The notes under the pieces: model-generated | The model's database searches: none | What the model was told of the DNA's origin: nothing | Seen by the model: only the letters and a program-made list of their open reading frames with translations | Shown here: one piece after another, positions 16,201-23,341 of the stretch | Layout: each line of letters opens with the position of its first letter | How positions within the stretch are numbered: the first letter of the stretch is position 1 | Assembly (NCBI GenBank): GCA_965229355.1 | Contig: OZ245869.1 | Span: 372,001-436,000 of the forward strand | Direction: 5' to 3' | DNA from: GCA-2737725 sp965229355 | Lineage (GTDB): Bacteria; Pseudomonadota; Alphaproteobacteria; Rhodospirillales; Rhodospirillaceae | DNA: 64,000 bases | Translations under genes and position numbers: made by a program

Positions 16201-16208
16201 TGTATACA
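16201..16208. promoter_or_regulatory. TGTATACA operator in GntR/hydrolase divergent promoter, site 2
   Basis: Context CTTCTGTATACATCA, 27 bases before the hydrolase start codon, a position suited to repression. The flanks match the other three sites. Confidence 0.65.
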
Positions 16209-16234
16209 TCAAATACGTTTTTGAGAGGGGACCG

Positions 16235-17035
16235 ATGGCTGCGCTGACAAAGCAAATCATCGATATCGCGGGATGCAAAACCTGCGTCCGCCGGGGCGGT
16301 TCTGGCCCAACGTTGTTGTACCTGCACGGTGCGGGTGGCAGCGGCAACATCGTCAACTTTGCCGAAAGCCTGACCGACAAGTTCGATGTGATCTTGCCGG
16401 ATCATCCGGGCTTTGGTGAATCAGATTTACCAAAGTGGCTCGATAACATTCACGACGCAGCCTACTTCTATCTCGACTTGATGAAGCAATTGAATTTGCG
16501 CGATGTGCACATCGTGGGGTCTTCGCTGGGTGGTTGGATTGCGCTGGAAATTGCTGTGCGCGCCACAGACCGTATCAAGTCGCTCGTCCTCTCTGCGCCT
16601 GCTGGCTTGAACTCAAAAGAAACGCGCCGCGGCGATATCTTCATCTGGGAGCCAGCACAGCGTATCCGCAACATGATTTACGATCAGGAGTTGGCGGAAA
16701 AAATCCTGAGCGTGAAGCCGAGCGATGAGCAAGCGGCCATTGCCGTGAAGAACGAATTTGCGACCGCGCGCTTGGCGTGGGAACCGCGCTTTTTTGATCC
16801 AAGCCTGCACAAGTGGCTGCACCGCATTGATGTGCCGGTGCAACTGGTGTGGGGCGATAGCGACAAAGTATTCCCGCTGCCCTTCGGCGAGCAAATGCAC
16901 AAACTGATTCCAGGTTCGCAATTGTCGGTGCTGACCAAGTGCGGCCACTTACCGCACGTGGAAACGCCAGATCGTTACAAGTCGATCATTCTCAACTTTA
17001 TTGATTCCACTGCTTCTAAGGGAGCGGCCGCATGA
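16235..17035 (+). CDS. Alpha/beta hydrolase
   Basis: A 266-residue alpha/beta-hydrolase of the meta-cleavage-product hydrolase/esterase type. The oxyanion motif is 'LHGAGGSG' (about 30-37), the nucleophile Ser97 sits in G-S-S-L-G, the acid Asp is in 'VWGDSDKVFP' and the catalytic His in 'CGHLPHVE'. It is cytoplasmic, with no signal peptide. A strong ribosome site, GAGAGGGGA, precedes the ATG. The stop overlaps the next gene's start (ATGA), so both are translationally coupled. It probably hydrolyses an ester, lactone or C-C bond in the oxygenase pathway and is under GntR control. Confidence 0.9.
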   Translation: MAALTKQIIDIAGCKTCVRRGGSGPTLLYLHGAGGSGNIVNFAESLTDKFDVILPDHPGFGESDLPKWLDNIHDAAYFYLDLMKQLNLRDVHIVGSSLGGWIALEIAVRATDRIKSLVLSAPAGLNSKETRRGDIFIWEPAQRIRNMIYDQELAEKILSVKPSDEQAAIAVKNEFATARLAWEPRFFDPSLHKWLHRIDVPVQLVWGDSDKVFPLPFGEQMHKLIPGSQLSVLTKCGHLPHVETPDRYKSIILNFIDSTASKGAAA

Positions 17036-18198
17036 AATTCACGCTCTTTCATTTGATGCCCTATGCCGACCTCGATTTGCAAGCGGCAGCGCAATATCAA
17101 ACCTCGTGGCTGCAAACGCCCAACACGTTCTATGACACCGAAAAGGGCGCGGACCTGTATGACCGCTACCTGACAGAATTAGAGCGCGGCGAAGAGTTGG
17201 GTTTCGATGGCATCGCGGTGAACGAACACCACTCCACCGCATACGGTATGATGCCCTCACCCATCGTGACAGCATCTGCATTGGCGCGTCGCACCAAGAC
17301 CGTGAAGATCGCGATTTTGGGCAGCGCTTTGCCGTTGCGCGGCCATCCGCTTACGCTGGCAGAAGAACACGCGATGATCGACAACATCAGCCGTGGTCGT
17401 TTGATCACCGGCATGGTGCGCGGCATTGGTGCTGAGTACCACGTTTGGGGAGTCAATCCTGTCTTCAGTCACGAGCGATTCCATGAAGCGCACGACCTGA
17501 TTATTCAGGCGTGGACCGAGCCCGGCATCACCAGCTGGCATGGCAAGCACTACAATCACGAATATGTGAACTTGTGGCCGCGCCCCTATCAGAAGCCGCA
17601 TCCGCCCGTTTGGATCCCGAGCCAAGGCTCGAAAGAGACCATCGAATGGGCCGCACATCCGAAACGCAAATACGTCTACTTGCAAACCTTCAGCCCGCTG
17701 AAGTCGGTGCAGAAGTATTTGAAGATGTATCGCGATCAATGCGAACTGTACGGCTACACCTGCGATGACAAACAACTCGGGTGGGCTGTGCCAATTTACG
17801 TGGCTGAGACAGATGAAATCGCGCGTAAAGAAGCGAAGATTCACTACGAGAATTTCCGCAACCGATTCCTCAAAATGCCAATAGAAATGCTGCTTCCGCC
17901 GGGCTACTCGTCGATTGAATCGATGAAGGGTGTGGCCGCGACGAAGGCCCAGATTGTTGGCGATGTAACGCTCGAGATGTGCATCGACATGGGCATGTTC
18001 ATCTGCGGTTCGGCTGAGACGGTTCGTCAAAAGCTCGAGAGCAGTTGGAAAGAAATGCGCTTCGAACACCTCCTCTCCATGTTGCAGTTCGGCACATTGC
18101 CGTCCGACCTGACGAATAAGAGCATGGATTTGTTCGCAAAAGAGGTGATGCCGAAGCTGCGCACCATGGTGGCTGACACCACCGCTAAGGCCGCTTAG
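17032..18198 (+). CDS. LLM-class flavin-dependent oxidoreductase (luciferase-like)
   Basis: A 388-residue TIM-barrel flavin monooxygenase related to bacterial luciferase alpha and long-chain alkane monooxygenases. Landmarks: 'GEELGFDGIAVNEHH' (NEHH motif near residue 65), 'ILGSALPLRGHPLTLAEEHAMID', 'GRLITGMVRGIGAEY' (flavin phosphate region) and 'PVWIPSQGSKETIEWAA'. It needs reduced FMN from a separate reductase, not seen here. It overlaps the alpha/beta hydrolase by four bases, so the two probably act in sequence: oxygen insertion (for example Baeyer-Villiger or hydroxylation), then hydrolysis. GntR-controlled by position. Confidence 0.9.
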   Translation: MKFTLFHLMPYADLDLQAAAQYQTSWLQTPNTFYDTEKGADLYDRYLTELERGEELGFDGIAVNEHHSTAYGMMPSPIVTASALARRTKTVKIAILGSALPLRGHPLTLAEEHAMIDNISRGRLITGMVRGIGAEYHVWGVNPVFSHERFHEAHDLIIQAWTEPGITSWHGKHYNHEYVNLWPRPYQKPHPPVWIPSQGSKETIEWAAHPKRKYVYLQTFSPLKSVQKYLKMYRDQCELYGYTCDDKQLGWAVPIYVAETDEIARKEAKIHYENFRNRFLKMPIEMLLPPGYSSIESMKGVAATKAQIVGDVTLEMCIDMGMFICGSAETVRQKLESSWKEMRFEHLLSMLQFGTLPSDLTNKSMDLFAKEVMPKLRTMVADTTAKAA

Positions 18199-18260
18199 GC
18201 GTAACTACGCTGTAGTCGCGCCCTTCCAGCGCCGCTAGTCGGCTGTTGACAGGTTACGAT

Positions 18261-18293
18261 AATCTCCCCGCCAGTTCCGGTGGGGAGATTTTT
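18261..18293 (+). promoter_or_regulatory. Stem-loop that contains the ribosome site of the next gene
   Basis: AATCTCCCC (18261-18269) pairs perfectly with GGGGAGATT (18282-18290), then TTT runs straight into the ATG at 18294. The 3' arm is the ribosome binding site. It resembles an intrinsic terminator and could also act as a translational gate. Confidence 0.6.
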
Positions 18294-18974
18294 ATGCGTT
18301 TCCGAATCTTGTTAAGTTTAACGACGGCTATGCTTCTGGCCGGTGGCGCCGTATCTGCTGCTGAGCGCGAATTCGCGTTCTTCAACATTTTGAAAGACGG
18401 CAAAGCCGACAAAGAAGCCCTGGGCCAACATTGCGGTGAACAGCACGGCTTGGTCCGCGCGCTGTCATCGGCCTCGATCAATTTGATGCAAAAAGAGCAA
18501 GGCCGCCGCGTCACTTACAAAGACAAGCAATTCACCAATGCCAACGCCAATCCGGGCGAGTGGACCACAGAGGTCTACAAAGCCCTGTGCCCTGGCCTTT
18601 ACACCTTCACGCTGGATTACACCGCCGCACCGAAAGATGGCGCGACGTCGGGTGACATCGCCGTGCAAATGTATGTCTGGCACAAGACTGGCAAATTGCC
18701 GCGCCCTGGCGAGTTAGTCGCCGTCGCAGACAAAACCGGCAAAGGCCGTGGCACCGGTCATGCCAATACCGCCGTGTTGCTCAACACAGGCGATGAAGTC
18801 AGCACGTATTCGACAAGTGCAGATGGCAAGCCGCGCTTCTTTGAGCGTATCACCATGAATGCGTACCGCGCCGTGCACATGCCGCAACTGGCTGCTGATT
18901 TTGATAACGTCTGGTGGGAAGAAGACCGCGTCGCCGCCGACAAAACCCGTATCTACATTGAACCTACGAAATAA
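18294..18974 (+). CDS. Secreted protein of unknown function
   Basis: A 226-residue protein with a signal peptide (residues 1-22, ends VSA-AE). Start chosen at the ATG just after the GGGGAGA ribosome site; a longer frame has no such site. I do not recognise the family. The mature protein has one Cys in 'QHCGEQHG' and another in 'KALCPGLYTFTLDY', a basic/polar middle, and repeated Lys/Gly-rich loops ('KTGKGRGTGHANT'). The 'YTFTLDYTA...GDIAVQMYVW' stretch looks like beta-sandwich strands. It is six bases ahead of the di-haem oxidoreductase gene and very probably co-translated, so it may be its periplasmic partner or substrate-binding protein. Confidence 0.7.
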   Translation: MRFRILLSLTTAMLLAGGAVSAAEREFAFFNILKDGKADKEALGQHCGEQHGLVRALSSASINLMQKEQGRRVTYKDKQFTNANANPGEWTTEVYKALCPGLYTFTLDYTAAPKDGATSGDIAVQMYVWHKTGKLPRPGELVAVADKTGKGRGTGHANTAVLLNTGDEVSTYSTSADGKPRFFERITMNAYRAVHMPQLAADFDNVWWEEDRVAADKTRIYIEPTK

Positions 18975-18980
18975 TTAATC

Positions 18981-20387
18981 ATGAAACTCCGTTTCTTCCT
19001 GTCGACCGCGTTGATCGCCATTTCCGCGACTGCGTTTGCCACCACCTCCTTGCGTGACGACCTGATCAATGCACCAATCACACCACAGCTGGGTGGCGAT
19101 ACCACGCGTGACGTAAAAGACTCTGATGCGTTCACGTTCGCTGCCAACAACATCAAGGGTGCGAACCGCCCGATGTTCTCGTTCGGCAATCAGATGTTCA
19201 CCGCCACCTGGGAACCCTCGCCCGGTCCGCAGCCAACAACAGATGGCCTTGGCCCGATGTTCAACCGCGAAAGCTGTGTCGCTTGCCACGTCGCCAATGG
19301 TCGTGGCAAAGCGCCCGATGGTCCGAACGAGTTGATGGACACGATGCTGATGCGCTGGTCCGTCCCCGGCGATACCGAGCACGGCGCACCGAAAGCTGTT
19401 CCGTATTACGGCGATCAGTTGCAAGACCGTGCGCTGGAAGGGATCAAACCCGAAGGCCGGGCCCGCGTCACCTGGACTGAGGTGAAGGGCACCTATGCTG
19501 ATGGTACGTCGTATACGTTGCGTAAGCCGACGTTCAAATACACCGACCTCGCTTACGGCGCGATTCCGGCCAACGCCATGTCATCACCGCGCGTCTCGAA
19601 CCCGATGATCGGTTTGGGCCTGTTGGAATCTGTGCCTGTGGCAACGCTGGAAGCCTTGGCCGACCCGGAAGATAAAGACGGTGACGGCATTTCGGGCCGC
19701 ATCAACATCGTGTGGGATGCGCCGAGCAAAAGCATGAAACCCGGGCGCTTTGGCTGGAAGTCAAACGTCGCATCCTTAGCGCACCAAAACGCCGGCGCAG
19801 CCCGTGGCGATATGGGCATTTCAACGCCGATCTTTGTGGCTGATGTCTGCGAAGAAAAACAAAGCGGCTGCTTCGACTACCTGAAGAAAAACGAACAAGC
19901 CATCGAGATGGAAGACTCGTTCTTCGAGCGCTTGAACATCTTCATGCACTTGCTCGCCGTACCGCAGCAACGCGGTGCTGAGTTGGCTGAAGTGAACCGC
20001 GGCGAAGCATTGTTCCGTGAAGCGGGTTGTGCATCGTGCCATATCCCAACTTTGAAAACCGATGGCAACGCGCCCTTCGATGAGTTGAAGAACCAAACCT
20101 TCCACGCCTTCACCGATTTGTTAGTTCACGATATGGGTGAAGCTTTAGGTGACGGTCGACCAGACTTCTTAGCGTCGGGGACGGAGTGGCGCACACCGCC
20201 GCTGTGGGGCTTAGGCCTCACCCAAACTGTCAGTGGCCACACACATCTGCTGCATGATGGCCGAGCGCGTAACGCTGCTGAAGCGATCCTATGGCACGGT
20301 GGTGAGGCAGAGGTTGCGAAAGAGAAGTTCCGCAGCATGCCCAAGTCGAGCCGGGATGACTTACTCGCGTTCTTGAACTCGATCTAG
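18981..20387 (+). CDS. Di-haem oxidoreductase (DHOR/DUF1111 type)
   Basis: A 468-residue exported protein with a signal peptide at residues 1-20. It has two c-type haem sites, C99-V-A-C102-H103 and C350-A-S-C353-H354, in the arrangement of the di-haem oxidoreductase/putative peroxidase family, with the typical 'MFNRESCVACHVANGRG', 'GLGLLESVP', 'DPEDKDGDGISGRIN' and 'RTPPLWGLGLTQTV'. It works in the periplasm, reducing peroxide or oxidising a small molecule with electrons through cytochrome c. It is coupled to the upstream unknown gene and ends at a strong bidirectional terminator. Confidence 0.9.
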   Translation: MKLRFFLSTALIAISATAFATTSLRDDLINAPITPQLGGDTTRDVKDSDAFTFAANNIKGANRPMFSFGNQMFTATWEPSPGPQPTTDGLGPMFNRESCVACHVANGRGKAPDGPNELMDTMLMRWSVPGDTEHGAPKAVPYYGDQLQDRALEGIKPEGRARVTWTEVKGTYADGTSYTLRKPTFKYTDLAYGAIPANAMSSPRVSNPMIGLGLLESVPVATLEALADPEDKDGDGISGRINIVWDAPSKSMKPGRFGWKSNVASLAHQNAGAARGDMGISTPIFVADVCEEKQSGCFDYLKKNEQAIEMEDSFFERLNIFMHLLAVPQQRGAELAEVNRGEALFREAGCASCHIPTLKTDGNAPFDELKNQTFHAFTDLLVHDMGEALGDGRPDFLASGTEWRTPPLWGLGLTQTVSGHTHLLHDGRARNAAEAILWHGGEAEVAKEKFRSMPKSSRDDLLAFLNSI

Positions 20388-20470
20388 TTGAACCCGTTCC
20401 CTGCAAATGCAGGGGATTTGCAGGGAATTTTCGGGGGATTGCGTGGAAAACGAATTTCAGATCGTCGCAT

Positions 20471-20507
20471 AAAAAAAGGGCGTGTGAGTATTCACACGCC
20501 CTTTTTT
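20471..20507. terminator. Bidirectional terminator
   Basis: GGGCGTGTGA and TCACACGCCC with a 4-base loop, flanked by seven A and six T, between the convergent di-haem and phytase-autotransporter genes. Confidence 0.93.
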
Positions 20508-20521
20508 GTTTCGTTGAAGTC

Positions 20522-23011
20522 TTAGAAGCGGTACGCGATGCCAGCATTCACAACATGGCTGAAGCGGTCATCCATCCCGATTTCAGCCGTGTAGCCCACA
20601 TGCCACAGGGCACCACCGAAATCACCCTGCAAGCCAACGCCGGTCGAGACGAAATCTTCCTTGGTGGCGTTGATGGTGTAAGTCTGTGACGCCATGGCAG
20701 CCGTCGCGCTGTTCAGTTTCAATGTGATCGAACGCGGCTCGTCCGCCAGCTCTTTGTTGTAAGCGGCGTGGATGATCGGGGTGATCTCGCCCCAACCAAG
20801 CGTCGCTTCTGCGCCAATCTTGGCAACGCTTGAGGTGAAGGTGTGCTTCGGCACGGCAATGTTGCCGCCCACTGCACCGGTTTCCACGTAAGCATCGAAG
20901 TTGGCTTCAGCATAGCGGTAACCAACCAACGGGCTGATCGTGAAGCCATCCATCGGGATCTTGAAGCCCAAGTCAACGAACGCGGCATTGCCGTGGCCAT
21001 CTACATCACCCAGGGCTGTCAAACCATAAGCACCGGGGCGCGTGGTTTTGGCATTCAGATCGCTTTCAGTGTAACCACCGGCTGCGAACAAATTGCCTTG
21101 GGTGAGGCGGATCGTCGCACCGTAGTTGTAGCCATCGGTTTTCACGCCGTAGCCCGAACCGATATCGTAATCAGACTCGCCGTAACCAACGGCCAAGCCC
21201 ACCGACACGGCGTTGCTCATGCCGTAGTCAAAACCAATGGTGCCACGGAAGCCGTCTTTGCCAGCATCCATCGCGTTACGGGTAAACTTGTCGTAGTCTT
21301 CGTTACGGTACACGCCCGACACCCAACCATTGAAACCATCGGCGTTCCAGCCCGCACGGTTCAACGCGCTCATGTGGTCGGCGATGTTTTCAATCGTCGC
21401 AGACGCAACGCTGATGCCCGACTTATCCAAGCCTTCAACCACCAGCGGGCCGCCTTCGTTCATGGCTGCCAAGTATTCGGGGTCAACATAGGTCGGCAAA
21501 GTCAAACGATAGGTCATCACCACCCCGTCGCTATCTACAGACTGCGAGCAGTTCTGGCCGTTGACCAAGCAGTTAGAGGTCAAGAAGTCGTTGTCGTTCC
21601 CCACGAACAGGAAGAAGTCTTGCGGTGCTGCGGCATCCAGCACAGGCGCCAATGCCATGCCTTCCCACTTTTCAGTGATGGTCAGGCGGTTCGGCGTCAC
21701 GTTGTTGGTGTTCATGCCGAACTTGGCCAACTGCGTGGTATTCAGCATGTTGACGACTTCAACCTGGGCCACCGGACGAATGGAGGAGCTGAGCGCGCCG
21801 CCCGCCGGGGTCACTGTGCCGTTGGCGGCTGTTTCAGATGTTGTGCCCGCAATGTTTGTGGCGCTGGCGGTGTCGATCAGCATGACACTCTTGAACACCG
21901 GGTTGCCCGTGGCCTGGCCCAAGCCCAAACCGTCACGTGCCAGCACCAGGAATTGCGTGTCGTTCAACGCCAGCAATTCAGACTGCGCTGCTGTGCGGTT
22001 CACGGCTGCACCGTTACCGGCCAACGTGTAGGTCGGCAGTTGCATTACGTATTCAGCGGTCGGGTTGGTCGGGGTTCTGCTGTTCGAGATATCGTAGATC
22101 ATCAAACGCGTGGCGCTACGCGTTTGCTGGCTGCTGGTCGAGTCTTGCATGGTCGCACTTTGCAGCAAGGTTACGAGCTTCTTGCCGTCTGGCGTGATCG
22201 CCATGCCTTCCAAACCTTGGTTCGGGCGGCGGCCAGTCACGGGGTCAACCAACGAGCTGTACGACAGGTTGCCAGCAGCATCGCGCGGCAACAGGGCATT
22301 TGGCGGACGGATCACGCCTTGTAATTGGCCGGTCGCGTTGAAGTAGTACACGTTAGCACCGTATTCGTCGGACACGTAGAACGACTTATCGCGCATGAAC
22401 CTGACCGCCTCAGCATCGATGCTGATTTTGCCAGCAGCGGTGCCCGAGGTTTGGCCCGGCAATTGGATGCCGTTTTGTGTGATCACGCTCGCTGCGCCCG
22501 TGCCCGGATCAAAGCCCGTGGTGACGTTGCCATTGAAGTCACGCAGCACGATGCCGCCGTTGGCGGTGAACGTCAGTTGGTTGTTCGAGGTGACAGCGGC
22601 TGGCAGGTTTGCCGTGCCGGTGTAGGGCGAAAAGTTGATGTTATAAATGCCAACGCGGCCAGCGTAATCGCTGAACGTCACGTTACCAATGCCATTGGGG
22701 CCACGGTCGGGCAACGAGTACAAGCCACCTGAATAGGTGCCATCGGCGTTGCGACGCCACGCGGCCAAATTCAAATCCATCCCTGAGAAGGCGCCAAACG
22801 TGTCGCCCAGGAAGTCTTTGGTGCCCGCCGCGATACGGCCCACGCCCACCAGACCTTGGTTGGTGAAGGTATTGCCGTTCAGCGTGACAGAGGTTGAACC
22901 CGCTGTGGTGGCAATGTTCGGTGTGGTGAAAGCCTGCGCATGAGCGGCAGTGCTGAAAGCTAACGTGGCAGCAGACGCCAGGCAAAACGCCCGGAAATTC
23001 GCAAATTTCAT
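20522..23011 (-). CDS. Autotransporter with esterase-like phytase passenger domain
   Basis: An 829-residue outer-membrane protein. The signal peptide is residues 1-25 (ends AHAQ). The passenger (about 30-540) matches the 'esterase-like activity of phytase' fold: 'YSLPDRGPNGIG', 'IDAEAVRFMRDKSFYVSDEYG', 'NQGLEGMAITPDGKKLVTLLQ', 'NRLTITEKWEGMAL'. The C-terminal 260 residues are an autotransporter beta-barrel ('YDKFTRNAMDAGKDGFRGTIGFDYG ...' to a final Tyr-Arg-Phe). It should display a phosphoesterase on the cell surface and release phosphate from organic phosphates. Its neighbours are a TonB receptor and a beta-propeller phytase. A Pho-box-like triple repeat lies 95-123 bases upstream. Confidence 0.88.
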   Translation of the reverse strand: MKFANFRAFCLASAATLAFSTAAHAQAFTTPNIATTAGSTSVTLNGNTFTNQGLVGVGRIAAGTKDFLGDTFGAFSGMDLNLAAWRRNADGTYSGGLYSLPDRGPNGIGNVTFSDYAGRVGIYNINFSPYTGTANLPAAVTSNNQLTFTANGGIVLRDFNGNVTTGFDPGTGAASVITQNGIQLPGQTSGTAAGKISIDAEAVRFMRDKSFYVSDEYGANVYYFNATGQLQGVIRPPNALLPRDAAGNLSYSSLVDPVTGRRPNQGLEGMAITPDGKKLVTLLQSATMQDSTSSQQTRSATRLMIYDISNSRTPTNPTAEYVMQLPTYTLAGNGAAVNRTAAQSELLALNDTQFLVLARDGLGLGQATGNPVFKSVMLIDTASATNIAGTTSETAANGTVTPAGGALSSSIRPVAQVEVVNMLNTTQLAKFGMNTNNVTPNRLTITEKWEGMALAPVLDAAAPQDFFLFVGNDNDFLTSNCLVNGQNCSQSVDSDGVVMTYRLTLPTYVDPEYLAAMNEGGPLVVEGLDKSGISVASATIENIADHMSALNRAGWNADGFNGWVSGVYRNEDYDKFTRNAMDAGKDGFRGTIGFDYGMSNAVSVGLAVGYGESDYDIGSGYGVKTDGYNYGATIRLTQGNLFAAGGYTESDLNAKTTRPGAYGLTALGDVDGHGNAAFVDLGFKIPMDGFTISPLVGYRYAEANFDAYVETGAVGGNIAVPKHTFTSSVAKIGAEATLGWGEITPIIHAAYNKELADEPRSITLKLNSATAAMASQTYTINATKEDFVSTGVGLQGDFGGALWHVGYTAEIGMDDRFSHVVNAGIAYRF

Positions 23012-23105
23012 TTATAAAACCCCTGTTTTGAAAGCGGTCCGCATGACGCGCCATCGCGGCGCATCAACCTCTCGGATGCTCGTGTGGGGGTTCTAGGCAA
23101 GGCCC

Positions 23106-23134
23106 GTGACATCACCGTGTCACGACGGTTACAG
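23106..23134 (-). promoter_or_regulatory. Pho-box-like triple repeat (PhoB site)
   Basis: On the minus strand: CTGTAAC, then CGTC, GTGACAC, GGTG and ATGTCAC. That is three heptamers spaced by four bases (11-bp period), 17 of 21 positions matching CTGTCAC. This is the geometry of PhoB sites, upstream of a phosphate-scavenging gene. Confidence 0.6.
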
Positions 23135-23228
23135 ATTTATGATCGCTGGCTTTTGACCGCAGGATTCCTGAAATTTTCTGCGGTGTGTCGCAAAAGCGCA
23201 TCACTGAGACGAAGCACGTTCAAAGCAA

Positions 23229-23260
23229 AGCCCCTGCATGCTGTTTTGCATACAGGGGCT
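23229..23260 (-). terminator. Hairpin terminator of the TonB receptor gene
   Basis: AGCCCCTG-C-ATGC and GCAT-A-CAGGGGCT form a 12-pair stem with one mismatch and a 6-base loop. On the minus strand a TTTGCTTTG tract follows. Confidence 0.6.
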
Positions 23261-23341
23261 ATAAAGCCAGCTTCTATATATATGACGGTATATACGTCAG
23301 CTTTAGTCCATTCGTAAAAATCGCAGCCTCAGAAGCGTGAC

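Larger units (their letters stand above)
23012..23341. other. 330-bp non-coding region between phytase autotransporter and TonB receptor
   Basis: There is no supported gene. It holds the Pho-box-like repeat (23106-23134), a hairpin that suits termination of the TonB receptor transcript (23229-23260), and an AT-rich stretch at 23274-23295 with the palindrome GTATATAC. Confidence 0.6.

Noticed and set aside
17257..18069. A 270-codon minus-strand open frame opposite the flavin monooxygenase
   Set aside because: It is a shadow of a strong coding frame with conserved family motifs; its own sequence lacks any.
20843..22324. A 493-codon open frame on the plus strand opposite the phytase-autotransporter gene
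   Set aside because: It is antisense to a well-supported gene with signal peptide and beta-barrel. The His/Arg/Val-rich translation has no domain, so it is a shadow of GC-rich coding.
23288..23295. GTATATAC palindrome here and at 60501-60508
   Set aside because: Eight bases only, AT-rich, and no further shared context. Too weak to claim a common operator.
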